From positions 189,311,739 through 189,375,738 of the forward strand of contig JASDDO010000026.1 of the NCBI GenBank assembly GCA_030015575.1: DNA of 64,000 nt, read 5' to 3'. Below are positions 46,328 to 58,833 of the stretch, one piece after another; position 1 is the first letter of the stretch; every line of letters starts with the position of its first letter. The stretch comes from Agapanthus africanus. Its lineage: Eukaryota; Streptophyta; Magnoliopsida; Asparagales; Amaryllidaceae. The translations under genes were made by a program, and so were the position numbers. A model generated the notes under the pieces. The model did no database searches. It was not told where the DNA came from and saw only the letters and a program-made list of their open reading frames with translations.

Positions 46328-49300
46328 AAGTTGGTATCAGAGCGTTAGGTTTTACCTTCGGAGCATAGGATGATCTTGGTTGATGGAATAGGTGACTAAA
46401 GTAGAGTGACGTACCGTGGTATGTCCGCGGCATATTTACGATACGCCACTCCACTTAAGGAGCCTTAGGATGTACATTTCTTTATCCAGTATCATATTCC
46501 TTCCTGATCTAGCTTCATCGGTACCAGTTATGGTTTTGCTGCCACGATTACGGGCAGGGAGTGCTACAGCTAGAATTGCGGTCAGCACGAGCTCGTTACG
46601 AACGAGGACTGACCAGGGCGTGATTCCGGCGACACACGAGTGCAGAGATGTGTCTTTTAGTGTGTTTTCGTGCCATTAGCATTGGATTGATCGCGATATG
46701 AGATTTCTCGAACGTGCGGATCAGCACCAGAGGATCGGGCCATTGTTAGAGCTGCCAGTTGAGAGAGGACTGTCGATGTACAGCATACCTTAGAGACTGA
46801 TAGGATGTCGCTTCCGGAGCTTACGAGCTGAGAAAGCTGGAGCTTCCAGGCAGATATGAGACAGGTGATAGCTAGTCTATCCCGATTTGAGAGGCAAAGG
46901 TGATTCGCCCGATTCATGCGTCGGAGCAGGCCAAGTTGAGTTGATGATTTCCAGTTTGGAGAGTCTTACTCAGATCTAGAGCAGACCGGTTTAGAGATGA
47001 CCACCGATGTATCGCCTTTCCTGGAGGATTGAGGCGTTGTTCAGTGTACAGACGAACGAGCCAGTTGTTGCTGTAAGCGACGAGATATCGCCCCAGATGT
47101 TGGAGCTATTGCCGTACGAGATTGTACTAGGAGATTATAGAAGGTTGTTAGTCACCGAGGGTGAGTGACTAGGACATGTAGTCCGTTCACTATCCCGATG
47201 CGAGGTCATCAGATAGATTGATTCCAGCTAGAGACGACTTCACGCAGAGACGTTGAGAGTCGACAGAGACAATCGAATGTCAGGAACCTGTTATTCTAAG
47301 TTTAAAGTATTCGGAAAGACGTGCAGGCAATTCTATGGTCCCTCTAGAAGAATGAAAGCCTAACTCGACTTAATGACCGTGTGAAAGCCTTTGAACCTTA
47401 GGGTTCACGGCAGTTCCTCGGCGCCATTAGTGAGGCTTGGGTTTGCCCTTCTACGGCTGGACCACCGATGCTGTGGTATGTACTCGATACTCTTATACTG
47501 TACCCAAGATGTTGAGCTCTTGGGGGATTATGAGGTTTTGATGAATCGATCGGATGGCTCGACTTAATTCGGATGCTAAGTGGTGAGATGCATTTCTTGG
47601 AAGACTCCAGATACGAGGATACCCATCGGAGCTCAGTTCATGCAGCCATGACGAGACGAGTCCGAATCAGTTGACATTGGACCCGAGTGAAGTGAAAAGT
47701 TTGACATCATCGACGAGATAGTTGACCGGGCTTGGATAAAGGACCTTTTCAGCCAGACATCTTCTACAGTATGATGGAGCTACAAAGTATGCAATTTCGA
47801 GTCTGTGCGAGAGACTTCGGATAGACCGTGGCCGAGAACAGTTACAGTGCGTAGATAGCACGGTGTAACGTCATAGTGGATGACGAAAGACAAGCGGAAC
47901 CAGAGGTTCGTGCGAGACGCTGACGAGCTGTCATTACCTTCCGTCGAGGCTAGAAACCTGATTTACTTACAGAAGCATTGGGATATAGGCAGTTTTCGAG
48001 AAGATGCGATGCGGAGGACCCAGATGACCGGAAAAGAGAAAGGATTATGTAAGAGTACCAGCCTCCGTACAGATCGGCATAGACGAGACTCGGAAGAGAC
48101 CCTGAGCAGGATTCCTTCCAGAACACTGCTGCAATGATACTTGCACCCAGGATCAGATGTATCACGTGCATTCAGAGAGTCAGAGGCCGACGCCAGTGAC
48201 ATGCTGCTTTACAAGTGGTCGCGATGATTGACCGAGAGATGACCAGAGAAGTGCCAGAACGGAATCGTCCCCGTTAGCACACCTGACAGGGCCGATGAGC
48301 CGATGGATCGTAAGATTGGTAATCCACAGAGAAGACTTGGACCCAGGAGTGGTCAATGTTACGCACACCAGCAGGCCAGAGTTCAGAATCGTCGACGAGA
48401 CGTCCTACGAGTGACCGCGACAGTTGGCCAGAGATTCTTAGAGGACGTGCTTGAGCGGAACTAGTCCGCCATACTTGATTTCGATGTCTTGGGTGATTTA
48501 TTCGCATGATTTGACTTTGATGATTGAGGATTTACGATTTTTGCACAGTTGTTGCACTTGATATCGTTTTCGTACTTTGGTTTCACATGTTTGTGATTTA
48601 TGGGGTTTAGACATTTGAGTTGATTTTGTGCGTATGCACGCACACGATTTGGTTCCGGCACTCTGTATAGTTTATATAGGCTTGCAGTGCAGTGACACGT
48701 ATTTTGTGCACTTGGATGCACTGGATTTCGATTTCGAGGGTGATGCTCGACATTGTTTTGTGCACTTTATGCACCTGATTGGATTTTGCGCGTGTTCAAC
48801 ACTTGATATTGAATTTCATGATTTCATGCATGATGGATGCACCGGATTTAGATTTTTAGCGCATGTTGGGCGCCTGTTAGGAGATGCGATTTGGTGCACA
48901 CCAGATGCACTAAATCGGGATTTTCGTGCATGTCAGATGCACCTGATTTTGCGGTCAGGCACACACGTTGCCTATGACCGATGTTGTGTGCACAACCATT
49001 GCACCTTGATGTCGTTTTTATGCACCTGCTTGGCACATGTATGGATTTTTATTTCCGTGCGCACCGGACGTACAGAGTTTTCATATGCATTTTTGGGGAT
49101 TGATTTCTATGGAGCAGTACATTTTTATGATATTGCGATTGATTTTCATACTGAGCAGGACTAGTCAGAGGACAGTGCCTGGGTATATTTTGCATGCATT
49201 GACAGTTTTCAAAGGGATTTCCAAAAGCGAGCTATAGTCTCATTATTTACATACGTGTCTGATATGACACGAAACGTTTAAAATAGGAAACCCTTCGAAG

Positions 49301-49721
49301 TCATTTAAAAAAAAACGGCGGAACGGGCATATTAAACAAAAGATACATAAGTATATGGCTATTTTCTTATAGAGACGTCCGCCACTGTGCAGTGTTATGT
49401 GTACTGCACAACGATTTTTAAAGAAATTTGGCATGCATTTCCTTCAGATTTTTACGTGTATAGCTCCGATTTCTAGCATATCAGTTTTGCTTTGGATTTG
49501 GCATTCATGTTTTCACCTTGACTCTGATGATTGCGAGATGCTTGACGGAGTTTTGTTTTCAAGTTATCTGCTCGTTATGCATGCGCATGTATTGCGCTAT
49601 GATGTGTTCTATGGATTGATGATTTCGGAGTTCCGTTGACTTGGATATTTTATTGAAATGTTTTGGAATTTGGAGGTTTAAATTTAAATTCGGGGACCGA
49701 ATTTCTTTAAGGGGGTAAGAC
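46328..49721 (+). other. Interior of the long-LTR element, no recognisable pol
   Basis: The primer site TGGTATCAGAGC is at 46332-46343. A short gag-like start may lie near 46520 but no gag domain can be called. I searched by eye for RT (YxDD), integrase and protease blocks and saw none. 48540-49060 is a TGCAC-rich region of diverged short repeats (GATGCAC cores at about 48714, 48835, 48904 and 48937). A polypurine tract (TTTAAGGGGGTAAGAC) ends at 49721. Confidence 0.7.
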
Positions 49722-52700
49722 TATAACATTTCAAAAAAAAATATATATTATTTTTGGGAATTTTCATAATTTAATATTAATTTATAATGAATATTGTAAT
49801 GATCGGTATAATTAAATACCGATAAATAGGGAAAATTTTGCGAAAAACTTATGGAAATTCTAAAATAGGATATTTTGTGGAAATATGTCATTTTATAGTT
49901 TTTGGGATGGATTATATGCTATTTTAATGTTAATTGCGAAAAAAAAAATCGCTAATTGGATTTTTGGCTTTTGTGCAAAATTGTGCACATGACATTTTTC
50001 CACACTTGTTACACTTGTCTCATGTTTTGGACTCATGTTAATCCTAGGGTGAACCATGTTTAGATGAGCATGGTAGGTTGAACCACTTGGTTAAATTAAG
50101 TGGGTTAGTTAAGGGTGTGGTTTTGTTTAAATTGGATTTGAGTAGGGGTTGACTAGTAGGTAGGTGAGAGGGGGATAACCATGATGGTTTGTGCCATGTC
50201 TAGCTTTTAATGTAGAGGATGGGTGAGGGGGATTAACTTAGGGTTGTGTCTTAATCCAATGTTTCTTTCACACTCCCTCTCATTGATCACATCTCTCCCT
50301 CATATCTCTCACTCTCACACTCCACCATCAAATACACAACACTTCACCTCACCCTACATTAGCAGCCCCCTTTCACCAGCTGCTGCATTACCCACAGCAG
50401 CAACAATATCATGAAAATGAGCTGAAACAGCCACTGCATCAGCAGTAAAGAAAAGCATCAGCAGCCCTACTCCAGCCCTAACACCATAGCCACACTTACA
50501 CACTCCCATCAACACTTTACAGCTCCAAATTCATCACATATACCACCCCCTCCATCAGCTACAGCTGCAACACACACCCAAAAGAAAGAAAAAAAAGAGA
50601 AGAATAACAAGCAACAGCAACTACAGCATCAAAACAGCAGCATCAGCTTCAGCTACTGCTACAGGAGCACTTCAGCAGCAACCACCCCTCCTCCTTCCTT
50701 CATCCTTCCCTTCTCCTACATCCTAGGAGACTCTTGAGGTATAATCTTGCAACCCAACTCTTTTCTTGTCAAGATTTGGATAATTAGCTGAAAGTTACTG
50801 TTATATCCATAATCTAGTGCTAGTTTAGGGATTTTGAGTGTGGTTTGGCCAAGAGATGGTTTCGATTGTCGGGGTAACCTTATTAGGTGTATTTGAGACT
50901 AGTTTAACCTAGAAAACCCCAGATCTCTAGTTAGTTACCAGAGTTATTCGACTTGGTGTATTTTAGCGTTTTTGTCGATTTTGAGACCTTTCTGAGATTT
51001 GCTTTCACCCGGGACCTCCTAGGGAAAAATTGACATGGCAGTGAGCTGTGCAGGCACCTTGGAACCACTACCCAAAGCCCTAGCCACCATCTCAAAGCCC
51101 CGGCCGAAAATTCAATCCCCCTGGCTGCAATTTGCGGCCAGAGCAGTGTAAAACTGCATCGTTTTGCGTGCACAGCCCCTATTTCATGTAAAATTGACCC
51201 CCGGTATGTCTAGTTTTGACTGTTTCCTGTTAGGGTAAAATCTGGGTTCATTTTCATGAGTTGGCGTATGATTTACGACTCGTTTTAGTATGGATTTTGA
51301 TATTCGATGATTCGTATCTGTCGGGTGGCGTTTGGACGTCAACGACAGTGGTGATTGGCTGTTTTTGCACACAAGGTCACAGGTTTTTACCTATGGGCGT
51401 AGTGTGCACCATTTTGGTTTCCGACATGGTTTTCATGAATTTTAGCGTGTGATATCCATGAAGATACCCCACGTGGCGTCGAGGCATTGGAGATGCAAAT
51501 GGCGACATCAGCACCGGCACACATATGAACAAGGTGAGTAGGTTTATATCTACGGGGAGAAGTCGGGTGGATGGCGTATAGCACCCCCGCAGTCTGATGT
51601 CTAGTATAACATATAGGTTATATTTACAGATATATGCTAGCTTATGTGTGACTTAGTTGTTTAGGATGGGTTAGGTGGAATATGCATAGTATAGAGTTAA
51701 AAGTAACTAGTATAGTTTCTTGTCGCGAACCTAGAATAGGTTTACACCCACACGCACACACGTGCGAATTTGCTAGGTTTATACGATGACGATGAGGATA
51801 TTGGAGGACATTGAGAGATGAGTCGATGAGATATGTTCTGAGCTTATGATATCGGTGACATGGTAGGACTCATTTAGAGATACGCCCTGATAAGATAGCG
51901 GATCTTTAGACGACGATACATATCTGAGTGATATACTTTGAATAATTGACATGTGGTTGAGATTTGAGATATGTCAGGATTGATATTTATAGTGGGTCGC
52001 ATTGAGTGATATACCTTTCTCTTTGACGACGCATGATATTGTTATCAGTTATTTGAGGCTGTAGGCCAGCGGCCAGATCATGATTGGATTGATGATATTA
52101 GAGTTGTACTAGACGTAGGTCAGTACCCTGGATGATGATCGTGATGAAAGAGGATATCAGATAACTAGTGTGATGAACGTGATATTGACCCGTACCCAGC
52201 TATTGGGATGTCGTACGATGACTTACCGTACGAGCTGTATTTTGATGATTGATCCGCACTCATGACTCGAGTATGTCAGATGATATACGGTATCGTACGC
52301 GATACTATTGAGGCGGGATCACCGATTATTATATTATATTTACATATATATATCGACTCAGATTTAGGTGGTTTCCATATCCCTCCCAAATGACTTGATA
52401 GTTAGATCAGTAGTTAGTATAGTAGATGTTAGGCCAGACCCGAGTCATACCTATTTCCAAAAACTTGCGAATCGGGAATATCTTAAAAACAAGTAATGGG
52501 ATTCTACAGATATTTTCAAAGGACGTATCTTTCTTAAAAACTCCGTAGCCCTTATTTTACTAAAAACCCCGATCTGTCTTATTTCAAATGGCACAATTTC
52601 ATGACATATACATATAGATGTAGACTTTTCACAGTTGCGTTGATTTATTTGATTCTGCATGCTCACTGCTATTCGCATTTCATTTCATGTGCTATTGCTA

Positions 52701-54521
52701 TATTACCATCATGCTGTTAGGACACCAGCACCATTATCGATGATGCGTATGTTCCACGTACACTTGCTTGCCGGCTCACACACTTCATCATCGATAATTA
52801 CCATGTCACTACACTGTAGTACTGTTGCATTCAGGATACGATCCTTGCATGGCATACTCATTGTACACTTATATTTGTGCACATACTCATACTGGTACAC
52901 ATACATGTTTGCTCATACATAGATGATATTTATAATGTTTGGGAACCGCAAGATACTCTTCAAAACTGATTCATTTTAAAAGAGCGGATTCCCTCAAAAT
53001 GTGCATATTATCATTCTAGGTTGCATGATAGACAGATGTGCTTGCATTTCTTCTATATATCGCCTATACCATGCATTCGATTATACGCATTAAGATATAT
53101 TGTTTCCATGATATTTCTGGATTTGGGAATCGTGGATATTTCAAAAGAAAATATGTAATTGTTTTAAAAACCCGGTTACCCTTGATATGATATTTCAGTG
53201 CGTCCACCATGTGTTTTCTCGGTGCTAGAGTGACATGTGGAACCCGATTCGAGGAGGCTGATGAGGCCGAATACGGGTACATGGTGGACCCGGTACGGTA
53301 CCCCGGGGCGAGAACGGATCACTGTGCAGTAGACGGTGAGCCTGGCAGAGGGACTACTACCTACCGGTGATTGGTTGGACCTGGCGGTTATCCGGAGGAT
53401 ACTGACCATAGTCGAGAGATGGATACGGGACGACTCGTACTGCCGGGGCCGAGGGCCGATACCACAAACGGAGCCTGTGGGCTGACCTGGACTGACCGGT
53501 GCCCGATATATGAGGATTTACGTGCCGATGCTGGGCACAGTTTTCATGATGTTTTCGAGTGTCGATGCTGGGCACTCTGGTTCCATGATTTTTGATTATA
53601 TCCTCGTACCTCCATGCATATGCTTATGATATTTACGTGCATGATGCTTATTGTCATTGAGTGACAGGTGGACGGGATCCACAATTATCCAGACTTTGAT
53701 TACATACAGACCTTGATTACATTGATCATACTTTATTTGTATATATAACAGGGTATGAGAGCGCTGTTATATATACCTTTACACCAATATTAGTGGAATG
53801 GGACGCTAATATATGTGTATTGATATTCATTTGTTACTTCATCACATTACTTCATGCAGACATACCTCTTATTTATGACATGTTATTACTTGAGGCACTG
53901 ACACGAGCACTTGGTACTATATACATGTATAGTTATTTCATTGCCACCTTAGCATGCTTCAGACTTAAATATTTGAGGTTTACATATATTGATCGTATGA
54001 CCTAGGATTGCGTCATACATGCGATTTTCTGTTCGTAGATCTTTTTCTACTCACGAGTTGGCAACTCACCCCCGTTGTGCCCCAGTTTCTTGCAGGTTTG
54101 CCGTACAGGATTCCTTGCGGCTTTGCGGGCACTGTTCCTTTCGGGTGACTTGTTAGTAGGTGGGTTTATTGTATCACACCCATCATTATACATTGTATAT
54201 TATATTTCAGTTGTATCTAGAAATTCCATCAACCAAACTTGTACTTATTTGAGATAGAGACCAGTGATATTTATTCTTTCGACCCTAGAGTCGTGTGTTA
54301 TATTTCTATGGGCTTCTTGCTGGTTGAGTTTCTTTCTGTTGTGATCCTCGCCTTTAGGCGTTGTATATTATGTTGCTTGCAGGTTGTTTTGTTATGGTTC
54401 TTCCTACCCTCTACTACTTTTCTTGGTTTAGATTTCTGGGTTCGGCTTACTTAGAGTACGTACGCCTCGAGACGTTCGTAGTCTAAGTGCCGGTCATGTT
54501 CCGTACTTTCGGGTCATGACA
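49722..54521 (+). repeat. 3' LTR, Tekay-type (4800 bp)
   Basis: Co-linear throughout with 41524-46327, starting TATAACATTT and ending TCATGACA, followed by the GTCGG duplication. Confidence 0.93.
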
Positions 54522-54526
54522 GTCGG

Positions 54527-54590
54527 TATATCTATGGCCCCGAAGTCGAGGTGGGGATCGCTTAGTAAAGACATGTAGGAAGTCTCCATC
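54527..54590. other. Target flank between the long-LTR element and the tandem array
   Basis: A short unique stretch that continues the sequence left of 41524. No gene. Confidence 0.5.
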
Positions 54591-56334
54591 TAAGGATGGA
54601 TTGAGCAAGGAAGTTGCTCGATGGCCTCTTGATGACGGCTTTGATCCTTGGCATCGTTGGGTAGGAGATCACCAGCCAAGGATGGACCGAGAAGGGTTGC
54701 TTCTTGGCTGCCTCTTGATGAGGGCATTGATCCTTAGCATCGTTGGGTTAGAGATTACCAGCCAAGGATGGACCGAGCAGGGAAGCTGCTCGGTGGCTTC
54801 TTGATGAGGACATTGATCCTTGGCGTCATTGGGTAAGAGATTACCAGCCAAAGATGGACCGAGCAGGGAAGCTGCTCGGTGGCCTCTTGATAAGGGCTTT
54901 GATCCTTGGCGTCGATGGGTAAGAGATTACAAGCCAAGGATGGACCGAGCAGGGAAGCTGCTCGGTGGCCCCTTGATGAGGGCTTTGATCCTTGGCGTGG
55001 GAGGGTAAGGAGTTGCCTGCTAAGGATGGACCGAGCAGGGTTGCTTCTCGGTTGCCTCATGATGAGGTCTTTGATCCTTAGCGCGGGAGGGCAAGGAGTT
55101 GCCTGCTAAGGATCGACCGAGCAGGGAAGCTGCTCGGTGGCCTCTTGATGAGGGCTTTGATCCTTGGCATCGTTGGGTTAGAGTTTACCAGCCAAGGATG
55201 GACCGAGAAGGGAAGCTGTTCGATGGCCTCTTGATGAGGGCCTTGATCCTTGGCGTCGTTGGGTAAGAGATTACCAGCTAAGGATGGATCGACCAGGGAA
55301 GCTGCTCAGTGGCCCCTTGATGAGGGCTTTGATCCTTGGTGTGGGAGGGAAAGGAGTTGCCTGCTAAGGATGGACCAAGCAGGGTTGTTGCTCGGTTGCC
55401 TCTTGATGAGGGCTTTGATCCTTAGCACGGGAGGGCAAGGAGTTTCCTGCTAAGGATGGACCGAGCAGGGAAGCTGCTCGGTGGCCTCTTGATGAGGGCT
55501 TCGATCCTTAGCACGCGAGGGCAAGGAGATGCTTGCTAAGGATGGACCGAGCAGGGTTGCTACTCGGTTGCCTCTTGATGAGGGATTTGATCCTTAGCGT
55601 CGTTGGGTAAGAGATTACCAGCCAAGGATAGACTGAGCAGGGGAGCTACTCGGTTGCCTCTTGATGAGGGCTTTGATCCTTGGCGTCGTTGGGTAAGAGA
55701 TTACCAGCCAAGGATGGACCGAGCAGGGAAACTGCTCGGTGGCCTCTTGATGTGGGCTTCGATCCTTAACACGGGAGGGCAAGGAGTTGCCTGCTAAGGA
55801 AGGACCGAGCAGGGTTGCTGCTCGGTTGCCTCTTGATGAGGGCTTTGACCCTTAGCGCGGGAGGGCAAGGAGTTGCCTGCTAAGGATAGACCGAGAAGGG
55901 TTACTGCTCGGTTGCCTCTTGATGAGGGCTTTGATCCTTAGCTCGGGAGGGCAAGAATTTGCCTGCTAAGGATGGACCGAGCAGGGAAGCTGCTCGGTTG
56001 CCTCTTGATAAGGGCTTCGATCTTTAGCGCGGGAGGTCAAGGAGTTGCCTGCTAAGGATGGACCGAGCATGGTTGCTGCTCGGTTGTCTCTTGATGAGGG
56101 CTTTGATCCTTAGCGCGGGAAGATAAGGAGTTGCCTGCTAAGGATGGACCGAGCAGGGATGCTGCTCGGTTGCCTCTTGATGAGGGCTTCGATCCTTAGC
56201 GTGGGAGGGAAAGGAGTTGCCTACTAAGGATGGACCGAGCAGGGTTGCTGCTCGGTTGCCTCTTGATGAGGGCTTTGAACCTTAGCTCGGGAGGGCAAGG
56301 AGTTGCCTGCTAAGGATGGACCTAGAAGGGTTGC
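54591..56334. repeat. 86-bp tandem array, 20 full units plus a part
   Basis: The GGATGGA anchor recurs at 54595 (as GATGG), 54681, 54767, 54853, 54939, 55025 and on to 56315, exactly 20 periods of 86 bp. The checked intervals are all 86 and the total leaves no net indel. Each unit carries outer arms GCYAAGGAT / ATCCTTRGC about 45 bp apart and inner arms CCGAGCAG / CTGCTCGG with a 5-base loop. Two linker variants occur, one mainly left (GTCGTTGGGTAAGAGATTAC) and one mainly right (GCGGGAGGGCAAGGAGTTGC). ORFs over it are by-products of the repeat. Confidence 0.92.
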
Positions 56335-56657
56335 TGCCTGTCTTTGCGAGGTTCTGTCTAACTTTCCTTGGTGTGTGAACATTGAGAAGAGCAACCGTCG
56401 CGGACGGCACGTGTCAGGAATGAATGGGGGAGGTAAAGCATTTCAAAAGGCAGCGTCAGTTCCGCCACGTGGTGGTGCGGTATTGGAGTAATTCAGGTGG
56501 ATCCCAGGATTCGCGCCCATGCACGCGCGAATTTGGGTCCTTAGGGATGCTGTTTTGGGTTATAAATAGAGAAGGGTGTGTTTCCCATACTCAGGTTTGC
56601 ACCCGAAACATAATAATGGAAAGATTCCCTTTCTCCATTTCCGAGATCATTTCCTTT
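56335..56657 (+). promoter_or_regulatory. Promoter-like block with TATA box after the array
   Basis: TATAAATA at 56561-56568, in the context GTTATAAATAGAGAAGGG, resembles the box at 27035 (GTTATAAATAGAGGTGGG). CCACGTGG occurs upstream at about 56465. The block is cut at 56658 by the next copia LTR. It may be the start of another Transposase_28 unit or the 3' LTR promoter of the same element. Confidence 0.45.
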
Positions 56658-58732
56658 TGAAGGGTTGCGCTAGCGTCCCGGCCATCTTTCGTGGCCAAAT
56701 GCGGAACAAAATTTTTACTACGATTAGAAACTTGGCGCTAGAATAAGCCTAAACCGGATATTTAACCATAAACCTAATTAGCATGTTAGGGTTCTATCTA
56801 CTATGATAGAAAGTATACCTAAGGAAACCAAGTCCTTCAAGTCTTCGATCCTCTCCTTAAGCTCATCGATGGAAGTATGGATCATGCTTGAACTTCGGTC
56901 TCCTTGTGTCAACGATGATCCACCCGAGAGTTCCAAACTTGAGCTAAACCTCCAAGTTGAGGTAACTAGAATACTTAGCTTGCTAATCTAAGTAGACTAG
57001 AGTGAGTAGAGTGTGATTTAGAATGGCTAAGTCTCATTAACCCTTGATTATCAACACATGATACACTTAGGGTTTTGAGAGGAAGAAGGAGAGAGCAAGC
57101 TTGAGGAAAGAGAAAATATTTGTGATAATAATAATAAAAAATAGAATGGCTAACTTATATATGATCTCAAGCATGGCATGGAAAATATCTCACCTAAATA
57201 TCTAGGTCAAAAATATCTCATCAAAATATCTAAGGTCAACAAGTCAAGCCAAGTCAAAAAGTCAACCCAAGTAGCCATGCCATATAAAATTATCATTTAC
57301 CAAAAATAACAAATTCTTTTCTTCACCTCATTTTTGTTTTGACCAAGTCAATGGTCAAAACCCTAATGATGTGTCTCCTTCTATACCTCCTCTCATCCGT
57401 ATATACATACCCGCATCCGTGTTCCGAGAAACACGAATACTATGAGAAGAAGCCAATCCAATAATCAAATACTAGGATCCGGTTTAAACCAAAGCCTACT
57501 AGTATTGTCCGCTCGAACACCAAATGCACATAAGTACACGTATGTGATCGAACCCTGTCGCAAAACCATACGACCTTTACTCGTTTCGCCCGAAGCTGGG
57601 AAACGCTTTGTATGGGACTCTAAAGACTCGACAATACTCTAGAAGTGGGTTTAACCACGAGCACGTCAGCAGCACTAGCTATATGTAACGGTTACCCAGG
57701 TACCTATCGAAAAGGAAGGCCGACGTGCAAACTCGTCCGAACTCCTACTAAGCCTATCTGTGACAATATCCGTACAGTCCGGTCTCTTCGTCAAAGAGTA
57801 TCGCATACCGGGTTTAAGGGGTAGTGAACGTCAGACGTTAATAACCTGATAAGTCTTGCTGATGTGGCTCAGGACCAATCCGGGAAACTACTGATCAACC
57901 TATCAGTAAATCCCAACTGCCTCGGCCAAGGTCTTATGGTCTTGAACAATCGATCACTGTGTGATATCAATTCCCAATACCGGGAGAGGCGAATCCCCAA
58001 CAATCGCTCGCTGCCTCCATGTGGCTCGGGACTAAACCTAACCAAAACCTATTTGCATGACTCGGTAGAGTCGTGGTAGGGTAGTGATCAAAGCTCAGTA
58101 GGAACTCACACGAGACAAATGCCGATCTCAGGTCCAAAGACTAACCTGTACACATGTCACCTAAGAACTTCCATCTGACGATAGGTATAGTACCATATGG
58201 AAGTTCTCGGCGAGTCCGTCCAGTGTACTCACACCCAGTGAGCACCTATATACGATCTTAGGTGTATCAGACCAATGGTTGCGGGACCAACCATCCCCCG
58301 ACGGGGCTAGAAACGTATACACTAGTCAACTCTGGAGTATCGATGCCCAGTCTCGATACTCACACGACTAGGGACCATTTAAGGATGTGCTTATGGACTA
58401 CCCTGCTCCCACAAGTATGATCGCCATCACAGCGCAGGTAGTCAAGCAAGATCCTACGGGCTTTATCAACATGTAACCACAATATGCAATAACGAGTATA
58501 ACATATGCCATGTTAAGATAAAAAAAAACCACAATAGTATACTACCGTATTGAGTCTTTATCAATATGTGCAAGCTAGATATAACAACAATAGAAATAAA
58601 TATACATATCCTGACAAAGACAAGTCAAATAATAAACTATAAAACTGAGCAAGATTGTCCTGTACATACATATCCCTAGCATCCATTTGTATACATATAC
58701 AATACTGGTCTCTAGGGCATATATATCCAACA
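56658..58732 (-). repeat. 3' LTR of copia element 4 (about 2075 bp)
   Basis: The right edge CCAACA at 58732 is firm (polypurine tract adjacent); the left edge is approximate. It carries H1 (57557-57574, loop TGGTTT on the minus strand, one wobble pair) and H3 outer arms AATACTAG / CTAGTATT (57468-57506). Confidence 0.8.
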
Positions 58733-58833
58733 ATCTCCTACTTGCACTAAACGCTAGTAATTGGCGTACCGAATACCCAACGTCCGCACTAAGTCTAGCT
58801 GCTGGCGTACCGCATACTCAACATCTCAAAAAG

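Larger units (their letters stand above)
41524..54521 (+). mobile_element. Tekay-type long-LTR element without visible pol (12,998 bp)
   Basis: Direct LTRs of 4804 bp (41524-46327) and 4800 bp (49722-54521), a perfect 5-bp target duplication GTCGG (41519-41523 and 54522-54526), an initiator tRNA-Met primer site (46332-46343) and a polypurine tract before the 3' LTR. The LTRs differ by roughly 1-2% by eye, suggesting under one million years. LTR start (TGTAACATTT), primer site and tract fit the Tekay/Del chromovirus type. The 3394-bp interior shows no protease, RT or integrase, so it is a non-autonomous element resembling LARDs (large retrotransposon derivatives). As a coding element it is broken; as a mobile unit its ends look whole. 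Confidence 0.9.

Noticed and set aside
48628-49164. 178-codon open frame as a gene
   Set aside because: It overlaps the TGCAC-rich repeats, has a Cys/His/Phe-heavy composition set by those repeats, and shows no recognisable domain.
41524-54521. Large segmental tandem duplication of about 4.8 kb
   Set aside because: The duplicated blocks are bounded by TG/CA-type ends, a target duplication, a primer site and a polypurine tract, so they are LTRs.
54591-56334. CRISPR-like array
   Set aside because: Units are contiguous 86-bp repeats with no unique spacers, in plant nuclear DNA; it is a minisatellite.
54601-56491. Several 60-100 codon frames over the tandem array
   Set aside because: 86 is not a multiple of three, so frames shift every unit; these are repeat artefacts.
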